A stretch of 64,000 nucleotides of DNA from Dyadobacter sp. CECT 9275 (GCF_907164905.1 NZ_CAJRAF010000001.1:1337001-1401000), one strand, 5' to 3'; numbered from the stretch's first letter, positions 26,108 to 36,174 are shown. Numbers and translations are program-made. The notes: generated by a model from the letters alone, not told the origin.

Positions 26108-27256
26108 TTATTTGGCAGAAAACTTATACATCGTAGCCGAGCTGTAAGTTTCGCCAGGTTTCAGTTCGGTGGTTGGGAACTGGGGCTGGTTTGGTGAGTC
26201 GGGATAATGTTCCGTTTCAAGACATAGGCCAAAACGTTTGGTATAAGTAGCATTTTTCCCTTTCAGGTTGCCATCCAAAAAATTTCCGGTGTAAAACTGT
26301 ACCCCGGGCTCGGTTGTGTAAGCTTCCATAATTCTTCCGCTTTCGGGCTCGGTTACCGTGGCAAAATGCATTAGACCTTTATCTGTACCCCTGTTGATCA
26401 CCCAGCAATGGTCATAACCTTTGCCGTTTTTAATTTGCTCATCCTCGGTTTTGTCGATCCCTGCACCTACGACAGTGGGTTTACGAAAGTCAAAAGGAGT
26501 TCCTTCCACCGCCCTTAGTTTGCCCGTCGGGATTAAGGTCGAATCCACGGCCACCATGCTGTCGGCCTTGATCATCATCTCATGATTGAGAATATCTCTT
26601 TTCAGACCCGACAGATTGAAATAAGAATGATTGGTAAGGTTGATAATGGTAGGTTTGTCCGTCGTAGCTGAATATTCGATCAGCAAAGCGTTGTCATTAG
26701 ACAATGTATACGTGACCTTTACGGCGAGATTTCCGGGATACCCTTCTTCTCCGTCCTTGCTGGTATAAGTAAGCTCGAGGCCTACTGTGGAATCTTTTTT
26801 AATTTCAGTAGTTTTCCAGATCACTTTATCAAATCCTTTCAGCCCGCCGTGCAGGGCATTTGGTCCGTTATTGATGGGTAAGTTGTACTCCTGACCATTC
26901 AATTTGAATTTTCCTTTGGCGATGCGGTTTCCGAAACGTCCCACCAAAGCACCAAAAAAAGGATGACCATTCAGATAGGGAGGCAGAGAATCGAATCCAA
27001 GGACAACGTCGGCCCATTCCCCGTTTTTGTCCGGAGCGGTAAGTTTTGTAATGATTCCTCCGTAATTGGTGATATTCACGGTCATCCCGTTCGCATTCGT
27101 TAAGGTGTACAGGTCGGCGGTCTGACCGTCGGGAAGCTCGCCGAATACTTCTTTGGAAATCGTACTGATCATAGTTTGTTCTTTATTTTGGGTTTTGTTA
27201 CAGCCTGTCAGCCATAAGCCAGCAAGTGCTGAAAAAAGTAAGATTGATTTTTTCAT
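26108..27256 (-). CDS. Aldose 1-epimerase (galactose mutarotase), lipoprotein
   Basis: A 382-residue GalM-family enzyme. The signal peptide ends in a lipobox (LTGC, Cys19), so it is a lipoprotein facing the periplasm. The catalytic residues of the family are visible: His in NLTNHSYFNLSG near 205, and Glu in LCLETEHYPDSPNQP near 350. NGPNALHGG near 131 holds another conserved His. It interconverts alpha- and beta-galactose before uptake or phosphorylation. It follows galK by 57 bases on the same strand, so the pair serves galactose use, likely from the GH95 substrate nearby. Confidence 0.92.
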   Translation of the reverse strand: MKKSILLFSALAGLWLTGCNKTQNKEQTMISTISKEVFGELPDGQTADLYTLTNANGMTVNITNYGGIITKLTAPDKNGEWADVVLGFDSLPPYLNGHPFFGALVGRFGNRIAKGKFKLNGQEYNLPINNGPNALHGGLKGFDKVIWKTTEIKKDSTVGLELTYTSKDGEEGYPGNLAVKVTYTLSNDNALLIEYSATTDKPTIINLTNHSYFNLSGLKRDILNHEMMIKADSMVAVDSTLIPTGKLRAVEGTPFDFRKPTVVGAGIDKTEDEQIKNGKGYDHCWVINRGTDKGLMHFATVTEPESGRIMEAYTTEPGVQFYTGNFLDGNLKGKNATYTKRFGLCLETEHYPDSPNQPQFPTTELKPGETYSSATMYKFSAK

Positions 27257-27313
27257 TGTTACGGATTTAAAGTACAGAAAGATCCACTTATTGCACCTGC
27301 TACTGATGCACTG

Positions 27314-28504
27314 CTATTGTATCATTATTTCTTCCGTACCATCTGTAATGACAACGCGATAGCAGGGAAGATCAATTTTGTATTTTTCCAGATACACTTT
27401 TTTCATTTCTGACTCAAATTCGTTTGCCGCATCTGCACGTACGAGATTTATGGTGCAGCCGCCAAATCCTCCGCCCATCATACGAGCTCCCAAAACATTT
27501 TCATTGCCAAAGGTTTGTTCAACCAAAAAATCAAGTTCGGGGCAGCTTACTTCGTATTCATGCTGAAGTCCATAGTGGGTTTCATACATTTTTTTACCAA
27601 AACTTTGCAGATCGCCTGCCGTCAGGAAATCACAGGCTAGCCGGACCCTTTCAATTTCTTCGGTTATAAATTTGCTGCGCCGGTATACTACGTCTCCTAG
27701 TTCCTCACGGTGTTCATGCACAAGCGAAATGGCAGCATCACGCAGACTATTGATTGTCTCGTCATATTTTTTCAGGATGGCTACACCCTGTTCACATTCC
27801 TGCCGACGGGTATTGTATTCTGAATTGGCCAGCGAATGCTTGACTTTGGTGTCACAAAGTACCAGAAGGTATTCCTTCATAGGGAAGGGAAAATACTCGT
27901 ATTCCAGCGACCGGCAATCCAGCCGGATCACGGATTCTTTCTTCCCAAATGCAGAAGCAAACTGATCCATGATACCGCATTGTACGCCAACATACTGATT
28001 TTCGGCTTTCTGCGACATTTTTACGATTTCGAATCTGTCGAGATCCAGCCCGAAGATTTCGTTTAGTGCGAACAAAAGGCAGCACTCCAGTGCGGCAGAG
28101 GAGGATAAACCTGCACCAACTGGTACATCCCCTCCGAAAGCAGCCTGAAAACCATTTATCGAAAGTCCTTTTTTAAAGATCTGTTCAATGATACCGAGCT
28201 GGTAATGAGCCCATTCCTGTGATGGTTTTGATAAATCATTTACCAAAAAAGTATAGGTTTGGTCCAGATCTGCTGCATACAGTATGACCTGATCGTCCTC
28301 CCGCGGCGCTATCACAAAATATACTGCTTTGTCAACGCTGGCGGGAAGCACAAATCCGCTATTGTAGTCGGTATGTTCTCCAATCAGGTTTATTCTTCCC
28401 GGTGAGCGGAAAATTCTTGGGGAAGACTGGTTGGTCTCCGTTCCAAATTTCTTAAGGTATTCTGCCTGAATTCGTTTCGCTGTAACAGCTTCGTTTGAAT
28501 GCAT
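27314..28504 (-). CDS. galK: Galactokinase
   Basis: A 396-residue GHMP kinase. It has the galactokinase signature PGRINLIGEHTDYNSGFVLP near 31-50, the ATP-binding PVGAGLSSSAALE near 128-140, and the C-terminal GGGFGGCTINLV near 343-354. It phosphorylates alpha-D-galactose to galactose 1-phosphate in the cytoplasm, the entry to the Leloir pathway. GalT and GalE are not in this window. The gene precedes the epimerase in the same direction. Confidence 0.95.
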   Translation of the reverse strand: MHSNEAVTAKRIQAEYLKKFGTETNQSSPRIFRSPGRINLIGEHTDYNSGFVLPASVDKAVYFVIAPREDDQVILYAADLDQTYTFLVNDLSKPSQEWAHYQLGIIEQIFKKGLSINGFQAAFGGDVPVGAGLSSSAALECCLLFALNEIFGLDLDRFEIVKMSQKAENQYVGVQCGIMDQFASAFGKKESVIRLDCRSLEYEYFPFPMKEYLLVLCDTKVKHSLANSEYNTRRQECEQGVAILKKYDETINSLRDAAISLVHEHREELGDVVYRRSKFITEEIERVRLACDFLTAGDLQSFGKKMYETHYGLQHEYEVSCPELDFLVEQTFGNENVLGARMMGGGFGGCTINLVRADAANEFESEMKKVYLEKYKIDLPCYRVVITDGTEEIMIQ

Positions 28505-28584
28505 TTCTAAATGTATGGGACTAATAAAAATCTTTTTTCGGAGTGGTAGCCGTATCTTTTACACAAATTTTACCGGTTACAGGC

Positions 28585-29520
28585 TCAGTACCCTTTGGAC
28601 AAGGTAATCTGATCAATGATTTCAGCACCGGATTCCAATGCAAAAATGTTATTGAGGAATAAATCTACTTTGCCCATATGTTCATTTTTGTGTCCCCCGC
28701 CGGTATGCTGCGTCAAAATCACATTTTCCATCTGCCATAACGGACTTTCGTAAGGAAGCGGCTCGGTTTCCGTTACGTCCAGCACGGCGCCATCCAGGTG
28801 GCCCGACCGCAGTGCTTCCGTTAAAGTGCTTTCATCTGTAGTACTTCCTCTTCCTACGCTGGCGTAAACACTGCTTTTTTTCATTGCGGCAAAAAACTCA
28901 TCATCAGCAAAATGATACGCGGTTCCAGGTAACGTATTAATAACCAGATCAAAATTTGATAGCTCGCGCAGCAGTTCTTCTCTCGAATGTAAAGTGGCCA
29001 TGGGAGAAGTCCGTGCCATAATATGGATATTACAGCCAAGCCCTTTGAGTATTTCATTAACCGCCTGACCAATGGTACCAGCACCAAGAATGACCACATT
29101 TTGTTTGTAAATAATTTTTAGGTTCTGCCGCAGGGGCGTACCAATCCACTCAGGTTTTTGTTTTAATAAAGTGAGTTTATCCAAGCCGCGGTAAAGTGCC
29201 AGCACACCGCCTATAATACTTTCAGCACAGGGCCTAGCAAACCAGTCTCCCATGTTGGCAACTTTGGTATCGTTGCTGAGTACCACCCCGGAATATTGGT
29301 CAAAACCGGCGGAGTCCAGCTGCCAGAAGACCAGATTATCGTGCGGTTTGTTAAACCAGGCAATGGGAGGATTTCCGAGAATGAGATTAGCTTTTTCAAA
29401 ATTCTGCTGATTTTCGGTATCGCTTTCGGTACGAAAAAATATCTGATATTCTGAAGGGATCGCTTCGGATAAGCGCTGACGAAGCAGATCGTCAAATATG
29501 GAGTGACAGTATACGATCAT
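28585..29520 (-). CDS. D-isomer-specific 2-hydroxyacid dehydrogenase family protein
   Basis: A 311-residue protein from the ATG at 29520-29518 (MIVYCHSIFDD); an upstream start would add 14 atypical residues. The NAD-binding Rossmann motif VVILGAGTIGQAV lies near 140-152. The catalytic Arg/Glu/His set is suggested by VGRGSTTDE, VTETEPLP and the LTQHTGGG His. It reduces a 2-keto acid or oxidises a D-2-hydroxyacid; the substrate cannot be read from sequence. The glycan-related neighbours do not settle it. Confidence 0.82.
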   Translation of the reverse strand: MIVYCHSIFDDLLRQRLSEAIPSEYQIFFRTESDTENQQNFEKANLILGNPPIAWFNKPHDNLVFWQLDSAGFDQYSGVVLSNDTKVANMGDWFARPCAESIIGGVLALYRGLDKLTLLKQKPEWIGTPLRQNLKIIYKQNVVILGAGTIGQAVNEILKGLGCNIHIMARTSPMATLHSREELLRELSNFDLVINTLPGTAYHFADDEFFAAMKKSSVYASVGRGSTTDESTLTEALRSGHLDGAVLDVTETEPLPYESPLWQMENVILTQHTGGGHKNEHMGKVDLFLNNIFALESGAEIIDQITLSKGY

Positions 29521-29717
29521 TTTTGTAAAGTAATAGTGGTTTGATAATTCGTAAAAACGCATGCCTGTTCCATTTCACTGTAAAATAAAAGGACCGGAAG
29601 TTTCACGAAGTTAAAACGAATTATTCTCTGTGAGAGGTACTGACGGGATTTTCCCGATAATTATGGGCCTTAATTCCAAGCATATGTGCTGAGGCTGAGG
29701 ATTTCTCCCGGTTTGGT

Positions 29718-30566
29718 TTAATCTTTCAGACGGCCCAGGTCCCGGTATCCGATGAGCTGGATACCCTTTTGTTTAATTATTTCTTTTATTTTTTCATTGG
29801 TAAACAAATCTGTCACGCCTTGCCGGTCCATGGCAACATCTTCATAGCCAATGTGATGAATGGCACGCAGTTCATCATTGTCCAGCCCCGGGTGATCCAC
29901 AAATAGGTAGGTTTTACCTGTTTCAAGCTTATCCAGCATTTTGGTGAAGCTGTCCAGTTTTTCTTGCGGAGTTTTGTGTGGGCCTTCATAACCCACTCCC
30001 TGGTAGTTATCATTAACCGCAATTTTGTATTCTTTTGCCAGCCTGGCAGTTAGTTGCTGTACTTCCTGTGAGAGGTTTGTACATCCCATGTGAGAAGATA
30101 AATGACTGATGCGCGGGATATACCTTAAACCTGTTTCGATCTGGGCACGAAATTCCTTTTCTATATCTTCAATTTTCCATTGATTTTCTTTTATAGACCT
30201 GCCGGGGTAATTTTTATTGGCAAATACCATAGGGAAAAAGTATCCGTCCGCGTCTCTAAGGCTTGGGGCGTTTGTTAATGGCCGCCATTTTACATTATCC
30301 CACTCGCTGGTGAGGGCAAGGTGGATACCTACATCCACCCCAGGTGTTTCTTTCAGCATTTTAGCCGCTTCCGGAAACCAGGGGGAAGGTACTATCACCT
30401 CAATGGAAGTCATGAAGCCGTCCCGGTAGGATTTAATAAGTGCTTCGTTTCCCGAATGACTATACCCCATATCGTCCCCGCGAACGATCAGGCGAGCTCC
30501 GTTTTTCTGGGCGGTTCCGGTGAGGGAAAACAGGCTGAATAGCAAAATGGCGAGATATCGTTTCAT
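29718..30566 (-). CDS. Secreted ChbG/YdjC-type carbohydrate deacetylase-like protein
   Basis: A 282-residue protein with a signal peptide (MKRYLAILLFSLFSLTGTAQ). It has the YdjC/ChbG signature VRGDDMGYSHSGN near 28-40 (Asp-Asp metal site), GIHLALTSEW near 100 with the metal-binding His, and a later DHPG motif. ChbG removes acetyl groups from N-acetylated sugars such as chitobiose. A secreted form next to GH95 and galactose genes suggests glycan processing in the periplasm. Whether it is active is not settled by sequence, though the metal ligands appear intact. Confidence 0.8.
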   Translation of the reverse strand: MKRYLAILLFSLFSLTGTAQKNGARLIVRGDDMGYSHSGNEALIKSYRDGFMTSIEVIVPSPWFPEAAKMLKETPGVDVGIHLALTSEWDNVKWRPLTNAPSLRDADGYFFPMVFANKNYPGRSIKENQWKIEDIEKEFRAQIETGLRYIPRISHLSSHMGCTNLSQEVQQLTARLAKEYKIAVNDNYQGVGYEGPHKTPQEKLDSFTKMLDKLETGKTYLFVDHPGLDNDELRAIHHIGYEDVAMDRQGVTDLFTNEKIKEIIKQKGIQLIGYRDLGRLKD

Positions 30567-30713
30567 GATTTGTAAAGTTTGGATATTTCTATCTTTAAAG
30601 TATCAATCATCGCTTAACTACGCATGGAGCACGTCGTGTCAATTTGAAGTTTTTTTACTTATCGTTTCACCACCTGGGTTCCTGGTAAGGGTGAAGGCTC
30701 AAAAGGCAGCCGG

Positions 30714-31229
30714 TTACAATTTTGCCAAAAACTTCCTCCCGCGTGAACGAAACGAGGGACTTTCATAATCCAGATTCTCCTCAATAATGAGCTTCAGTTC
30801 CTTTTTGATCTCAGGATAAAGGCTGGTCAGGTTAAAAAGGATTTTCATAGCAAATGCCTTGACTGCGACCGGGGTAGGTCTGGCAGAGATAAAATCAAAA
30901 CATAAACTGACGATTTCTCCGTGATATTGTTCAGGGATTTCTATATCCTCCAGAATTCTGGTGCTGTTCCGGAGCACGGCCGGATGTACATCTTTTCTTT
31001 TTAGCTGAGATACCAGTTCACCGATATACGGACGGATTATTTCTGGGGTATGCAGGGCTGCAAACCGAACACACCAAGCAGCGCGCTGGGCAAGGCGGTA
31101 ATCCGGAGACATAAAACAGTTCATCAGTTCCCGGAAGTTTTCATCGCATATCACCGCAAACTCAGCAATGCGCAAAGCTACCACCTTGGATTGAACCGGT
31201 TGTTTTAAGAGTTCCTCTCGAATGATCAT
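30714..31229 (-). CDS. HEAT-repeat-like protein of unknown function
   Basis: A 171-residue, wholly alpha-helical protein. Consecutive amphipathic helix pairs (RLAQRAAWCVRFAALHTPEII, HPAVLRNSTRILEDIEIP, PVAVKAFAMKILFNLTSLYP) have the spacing of HEAT/ARM repeats. There is no signal peptide, so it is probably cytoplasmic. Its start lies 28 bases downstream of the GH95 stop, so the two are likely co-transcribed. I do not recognise a specific family function; such repeats usually mediate protein contacts. Confidence 0.65.
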   Translation of the reverse strand: MIIREELLKQPVQSKVVALRIAEFAVICDENFRELMNCFMSPDYRLAQRAAWCVRFAALHTPEIIRPYIGELVSQLKRKDVHPAVLRNSTRILEDIEIPEQYHGEIVSLCFDFISARPTPVAVKAFAMKILFNLTSLYPEIKKELKLIIEENLDYESPSFRSRGRKFLAKL

Positions 31230-31257
31230 CAGAAAATGAATCTTACCAAACGGATAC

Positions 31258-33615
31258 TTATCTGAAACTCCCAGCCATGACCGTCTGTGGTTTGCCTTTT
31301 ACCAGCGTTACTGTTACGGTTTTGGTTCCGTATCGGAGCGTTTGTTTTTGAGAATCAGGTGATACCAGCTTTACTGATACCAACTGGCCCGCTTCCCATT
31401 TCTCGTCGACTGTAATATTACCACGAGCTTTAAGGCCTTTTACCTCACCGGATTTCCAGGCTTGGGGCAGCGCAGGAAGTATTTCCAGTATCCCCGCCTG
31501 CGACTGCAGGAGCATTTCTGCTACTCCGGCCGTCGAGCCCATGTTGCCGTCGAGTTGGAATGGTGGGTGAGCGCACAACAGGTTGGGATATGACCCACCC
31601 CCGTTACTCATGTTGGTGCCTGTGTCTCCCACGGGGCGCAACACACTTCTGAATAGTTTGTAGGCTCTGTTGCCGTCCTGCAGGCGGGCCCAAAAGTTTA
31701 CTTTCCAGGCAAGGGACCAGCCGGTCCCGTCATCGCCGCGTGCGTTCAGGCTTACCCTTGCCGCTTGTGCTTCTGCGGGAGTCTTTGTTAAAGAAATTTG
31801 TTTCCCGGGGTGGAGCCCAAACATATGAGATACGTGGCGGTGTTTGCTGGTAGAATCATCCACGTCTTCTTTCCATTCCTGCAGTTGCCCCCATCGGCCG
31901 ATTTTTAAAGGAAGAATTTTGTCTTTTATCTTCTGAGCCTGGGCCGCAAATGCCTGGTCTGTATCCAGAACTTTTGCAGCTTCAATGGTATTGGTAAGGA
32001 TATCCCAGGCTATTTCGTGATCCATGGTGGCACCTGTTGATATTCCTCCGTGTTCAGGAGAATAAGAAGGCGAAGATACCAGCTTGCCGTTTTCGTCCTC
32101 GGACAGATAGTCCATCCAGAACAAAGTAGCTTCTTTCATGACAGGGTACGCCGTGTTTCTGAGATACTCCTTGTCGTTAGTAAATGCGTAGTGCTCCCAC
32201 ATGTGCTGGCACAGCCAGGCAGCACCTCCCGGGAAAAATCCCCAGGGGAAATCCCAGCCCGGAGAGGTATACCCATAGGCGTTAAGCATGGTGTTGACGG
32301 TCCAGCCGCGTACATTGAAAAATTCTTTTGCTGTTAGTTTGCCTGGTTCGACAATGGATTTGGTAAAATCAAATAAGGGTAAATGGCACTCCGACAAGTT
32401 TGTTACCTCGGCCGGCCAGTATAACATCTGAATGTTGATATTGGTATGATAATCATTCGTCCATGGCGGATCAGTACTGTCGTTCCACTTACCCTGCAGG
32501 CTCATAGGCATGGTTCCCGGACGGGTGGACGAAATCATCAGGTACCTGCCGTATTGAAAGTATAACTCCTCGAAACCCGGATCGGACCTTCCTTCAAAAT
32601 AAGCTTTTTGTCTTAGATTGGTAGGCAGCTGATTGTCGGCTGATGCCCCCACTTTCAATGAAACCCGGTTAAAAAGACTATGATAATCTTTTTGCTGTTC
32701 TGAGAATAAAGCAGCAAAGGTTTTTCCGGCAGTTAAGGCCAGTGCATTACGATTGAATTTCTTATAGTCGTTGCCTTTGTAATCAGGGAATTTTAAGAGA
32801 TAATCGGTTGAGGCCGTATGGACGAGCATGACACTTTTGGCATCTGACACGGTCAGAACCCCATCCTTGTAGCTGGCTTTTCCATCCGTTACGACCCGGT
32901 ACACCGTTTCAAATTCCTGGTGATTGTCTTTCAGGCTACCGCCAAAGGTATATTGCCCATTATTAAAGGACTCATATTCCTTTTTGTGCGGAGTACTGTA
33001 TCGGACGGAATAGGTTTCCGGAGAGCTGGATGAAAACTGATATACCATTACCCTTGAAGGGTAATTCCCGAAGAAAATCCGCTCAAATTTTGACGTCCCT
33101 GCCTCATAACTTACCTTGCCGGTGGCGCCGGAGATATTCAGCTCCCTGCGGTAATTTTTAATTGTTCCTTTATGGGAAACAGTTACATAAATATCTCCCA
33201 TGGTTTGCTGCGCCCCGAAATCACTTGAAGGTGTATTTTCTTTTTTCTCATGGATAGCACCGGTAAGTTCCTGATTGGCCAGCTGATGTGCCTCCTCCAG
33301 TTTTCCCTGTGCGAGTAGTTTTCTTACTTCCGGCAGATTTTTACAGGCATCTTTTCTCAATCCGAAATTATATTCCTTATTGGCGTTTTTACCACCGGCC
33401 CACAGTGTTCCTTCTGAAAACTGCAGCCGCTCTTCCGCCGGGTCTCCAAAAAACATAACACCCAGGTAGCCATTTCCAATCGGTAGAGCTTCAGTCATCC
33501 AGTTTTTTGCCGGAGTATCATACCAGAGCCTGAGCGGGGCGTTCTGAGAGAAAGCAGGAGTCAGAGATGCACAAAGACATACCAGCATAAAGGCTTTAAG
33601 GAAAGAATATCTCAT
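31258..33615 (-). CDS. Glycoside hydrolase family 95 alpha-L-fucosidase, secreted
   Basis: A 785-residue GH95 enzyme with a signal peptide (about 1-24). The N-terminal LRLWYDTPAKNWMTEALPIGNGYLG opening is typical of the family's beta domain, followed by the (alpha/alpha)6 catalytic barrel. By analogy with the Bifidobacterium AfcA enzyme, the catalytic set is visible. The Asn pair is in TNINIQMLYWPAE near 390, the acid Glu in SPEHGG near 519, and the Asp in FQLDGNMGS near 687. GH95 cleaves terminal Fuc-alpha-1,2-Gal with inversion (some members act on L-galactose). It supplies fucose for the operon at 0.4-8 kb. Confidence 0.93.
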   Translation of the reverse strand: MRYSFLKAFMLVCLCASLTPAFSQNAPLRLWYDTPAKNWMTEALPIGNGYLGVMFFGDPAEERLQFSEGTLWAGGKNANKEYNFGLRKDACKNLPEVRKLLAQGKLEEAHQLANQELTGAIHEKKENTPSSDFGAQQTMGDIYVTVSHKGTIKNYRRELNISGATGKVSYEAGTSKFERIFFGNYPSRVMVYQFSSSSPETYSVRYSTPHKKEYESFNNGQYTFGGSLKDNHQEFETVYRVVTDGKASYKDGVLTVSDAKSVMLVHTASTDYLLKFPDYKGNDYKKFNRNALALTAGKTFAALFSEQQKDYHSLFNRVSLKVGASADNQLPTNLRQKAYFEGRSDPGFEELYFQYGRYLMISSTRPGTMPMSLQGKWNDSTDPPWTNDYHTNINIQMLYWPAEVTNLSECHLPLFDFTKSIVEPGKLTAKEFFNVRGWTVNTMLNAYGYTSPGWDFPWGFFPGGAAWLCQHMWEHYAFTNDKEYLRNTAYPVMKEATLFWMDYLSEDENGKLVSSPSYSPEHGGISTGATMDHEIAWDILTNTIEAAKVLDTDQAFAAQAQKIKDKILPLKIGRWGQLQEWKEDVDDSTSKHRHVSHMFGLHPGKQISLTKTPAEAQAARVSLNARGDDGTGWSLAWKVNFWARLQDGNRAYKLFRSVLRPVGDTGTNMSNGGGSYPNLLCAHPPFQLDGNMGSTAGVAEMLLQSQAGILEILPALPQAWKSGEVKGLKARGNITVDEKWEAGQLVSVKLVSPDSQKQTLRYGTKTVTVTLVKGKPQTVMAGSFR

Positions 33616-33957
33616 GGGTAGGTGGTTTGGGTAATGGGAAGTGCAAAGTAACGCAAAAACGAATTATCCCTCATTGTAGGGATAAAGAATCCTTACATTT
33701 GGCAGAGTTTTCAGCCTATAAGGCTCTCCTGTTCCTGTAAATACCTGATTCGCCAGCGCCCTTTAGTTGGGGATGAAAATATGGCATTTTGATTGTTTGT
33801 TAAAATATTTCGATACCGGTCTGTTACTATTTCTCGCCTCAATTTCAATAACCTTAAAATGTTCAAACAAGCCAATCCGTTGCATAATTATCGGATTGTA
33901 AATAGCTTATACCCAAATGCATTTATTAATTCTTCAAGGTGCCCAAAATAGATAACT
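33616..33957. other. Intergenic region between divergent GH95 and a secreted-protein gene
   Basis: This 342-base, A/T-rich stretch has no plausible gene. It separates the leftward fucosidase gene from the rightward secreted-protein gene and must hold both promoters. I see no strong TAnnTTTG box. Confidence 0.4.
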
Positions 33958-34485
33958 ATGAAATCTTTGATACTATTATTCTCCCTGCTATTTACGATTA
34001 GCCAGGTGGTCTCAGCGCAAAAGCTTAAAGCAGGTCGATTGAAAAGTGATGCCCAAACCTTTGATGTTTCGAAAGTCAGAGATCACTTTGTTGTCGGTAA
34101 CATTACCAACAAGGTTGTTGATAAGAACAGAAAACTTCCGGAACGCCTTGCTAAGGGTGGTTATGAACAATATTTGAGTTTCGGCTCGGAGGATATTTTC
34201 AAAATCAATTCTTTGGTATCTGCTGAATATTCGAAGGCAAGCAGAGATTTACCTACGGAAAACCCTCTTATTACCTATTATGTAAGCGAAAACGGTGAAA
34301 TACTCGCTATGGAATTTTTGATATCCTCTTCTAGCAGCCTAACCATTGATGACCTTCGAATTATTGAATCTGCCATTAAAGGCAAATTCAAATTTAATAC
34401 TGATCAAAAAATGTTGGCTGGGGCGGGCTACGTGGGTTGGACCTCACGATTGTCTTTGACTCAAATCTTGGATAATCCAAAATAG
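33958..34485 (+). CDS. Secreted protein of unknown function ending at an in-frame amber codon
   Basis: A 175-residue protein with a signal peptide (MKSLILLFSLLFTISQVVSAQ). The mature part is mixed alpha/beta with no motif I recognise. It ends at TAG (34483-34485), but the same reading frame stays open for 71 more codons to a TAA at 34699-34701. The gene is more A+T-rich than its neighbours, which may mark acquired DNA. A C-terminal truncation of a longer protein is one reading; the alternative is a chance open extension. Confidence 0.6.
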   Translation: MKSLILLFSLLFTISQVVSAQKLKAGRLKSDAQTFDVSKVRDHFVVGNITNKVVDKNRKLPERLAKGGYEQYLSFGSEDIFKINSLVSAEYSKASRDLPTENPLITYYVSENGEILAMEFLISSSSSLTIDDLRIIESAIKGKFKFNTDQKMLAGAGYVGWTSRLSLTQILDNPK

Positions 34486-34701
34486 GTACTAAATTTCAAT
34501 GAGACAGGAAGAAAGACTTGGCACACAATACTGGTTAGCTGTGCTCTGAATAATAAATCTGATTTAAGTTTCAAAACAGCCGGAACTTACAACCTCGTGA
34601 CAATAGATTTTGGAGATACTCTACATTTTGCTTTACTAATTCATTTTAATGGTCTTTATTCTAGCGAAATACCCGCAAAAAGAATCCGGGACAAATATTA
34701 A
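34486..34701 (+). other. In-frame open extension after the amber codon of the preceding gene
   Basis: Continuing in the frame of the upstream gene past TAG gives VLNFNETGRKTWHTILV and so on, with 71 sense codons ending KRIRDKY then TAA. The composition is protein-like, including a TYNLVTIDFGD stretch, and it stops right at the terminator hairpin. It may be the lost C-terminal domain of a gene cut by a nonsense mutation, or a readthrough extension. No start codon suited to independent translation is evident. Confidence 0.45.
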
Positions 34702-34743
34702 AAGGCCTTCCCCGGAAAATTTTCCAGGGAAGGCCTTTTAATA
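34697..34743. terminator. Bidirectional intrinsic terminator
   Basis: A long inverted repeat: aaaaggccttccc (34700-34712) pairs with gggaaggcctttt (34727-34739). It is A-rich on one side and T-rich on the other. It lies between the rightward secreted-protein gene and the leftward fumC gene, so it can end both transcripts. Confidence 0.9.
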
Positions 34744-34773
34744 CTTGTCAGGAAGATTTTGAATGTCAGGCTG

Positions 34774-36174
34774 TCACCTGATTTCTCCTACCATATCTTC
34801 CGGTTTTACCCATTCGTCAAATTCTTCCGGCGTGAGATATCCCAGTCCAACGGCAGTTTCCTTTAATGTAGAACCGTTTTTGTGAGCAGTTTGTGCAATT
34901 TCGGCTGCTTTGTAGTAACCGATTTTGGTATTCAGAGCAGTCACGAGCATCAGCGAATTGTTCACATGTTTTTTGATATTGTCGTGCAGGGGTTCTATTC
35001 CAACAGCGCAGTTGTCGTTAAAGGAAACACATACGTCGCCTATCAGGCGTGCAGAATGCAGGAAGTTATAAGCCATCAAAGGTTTGAACACATTCAGTTC
35101 AAAATGTCCGTTGGAGCCACCGATTCCTATGGCCACGTCATTGCCCATTACTTGTGCCGCCACCATGGTCATGGCTTCGCATTGTGTGGGGTTCACTTTA
35201 CCCGGCATGATCGAGCTTCCCGGTTCGTTGTCGGGAATGTGTATTTCCCCGATTCCCGAACGTGGGCCGGACGATAACATTCTGATGTCATTTCCAATTT
35301 TCATCAGGCTTACTGCTACTGTTTTCAGTGCGCCGTGGGCCTCCACAATGGCGTCATGCGCGGCAAGCGCTTCAAATTTATTTTCAGCGGTTATAAATGG
35401 AAGGCCGGTGAGCAGTGCAATATGTTTTGCTACATTTTCGGAATATCCCGGAGGCGTGTTAATACCGGTACCAACGGCCGTTCCACCCAAAGCAAGTTCC
35501 GAAAGGTGAGAAAGTGTATTGTGAATAGCCTTTAGGCCATGATCAAGCTGAGATGCATAACCCGAAAACTCCTGTCCGAGGGTCAAAGGAGTGGCATCCA
35601 TGAAGTGTGTTCGTCCAATTTTTACTACATTTTTGAATGCTTCGGCCTTGGCCCGCAAAGTATCCCGTAATTTGGTAATGCCAGGGATGGTCACGTCGAT
35701 CAGTATTTTATAGGCGGCTATGTGCATCGCCGTGGGGTAAGTATCATTGGATGACTGCGACTTGTTCACATCGTCATTCGGATGAAGGAATTTTGTTTTG
35801 TCGGCTAATTCTCCCCCTTGTATTACATGGCCGCGGTAGGCAATCACCTCATTGCAATTCATGTTGGACTGCGTGCCTGAGCCGGTTTGCCACACGACGA
35901 GCGGAAACTGGTCGGCCAGCTGGTCTGTCAGGATTTCATCACATACCTGGCCAATGAGATCGCTTTTTTCTTTTGGAAGTATTCCTGCCTCGTAATTGGT
36001 TATGGCGGCAGCCTTTTTTAGATAAGCAAATGCCTTGATGATCTCCTTCGGCATTTTATTGATATCCTGCGCAATCGGGAAATTCTGGATTGAGCGTTGC
36101 GTCTGAGCGCCCCAGTATACATGGGCAGGTACCTGCACTTCGCCCATGGTGTCTTTTTCTATACGGTATTCCAT
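34774..36174 (-). CDS. fumC: Class II fumarate hydratase
   Basis: A 466-residue aspartase/fumarase-superfamily enzyme. It shows the substrate-binding [12 protein letters not shown] near 97-108, the catalytic His region [16 protein letters not shown] near 186-201, and the superfamily signature [17 protein letters not shown] near 317-333 with the mobile catalytic Ser. It interconverts fumarate and L-malate in the TCA cycle. Length and motifs are standard, and it is transcribed alone. Confidence 0.95.
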   Translation of the reverse strand: MEYRIEKDTMGEVQVPAHVYWGAQTQRSIQNFPIAQDINKMPKEIIKAFAYLKKAAAITNYEAGILPKEKSDLIGQVCDEILTDQLADQFPLVVWQTGSGTQSNMNCNEVIAYRGHVIQGGELADKTKFLHPNDDVNKSQSSNDTYPTAMHIAAYKILIDVTIPGITKLRDTLRAKAEAFKNVVKIGRTHFMDATPLTLGQEFSGYASQLDHGLKAIHNTLSHLSELALGGTAVGTGINTPPGYSENVAKHIALLTGLPFITAENKFEALAAHDAIVEAHGALKTVAVSLMKIGNDIRMLSSGPRSGIGEIHIPDNEPGSSIMPGKVNPTQCEAMTMVAAQVMGNDVAIGIGGSNGHFELNVFKPLMAYNFLHSARLIGDVCVSFNDNCAVGIEPLHDNIKKHVNNSLMLVTALNTKIGYYKAAEIAQTAHKNGSTLKETAVGLGYLTPEEFDEWVKPEDMVGEIR

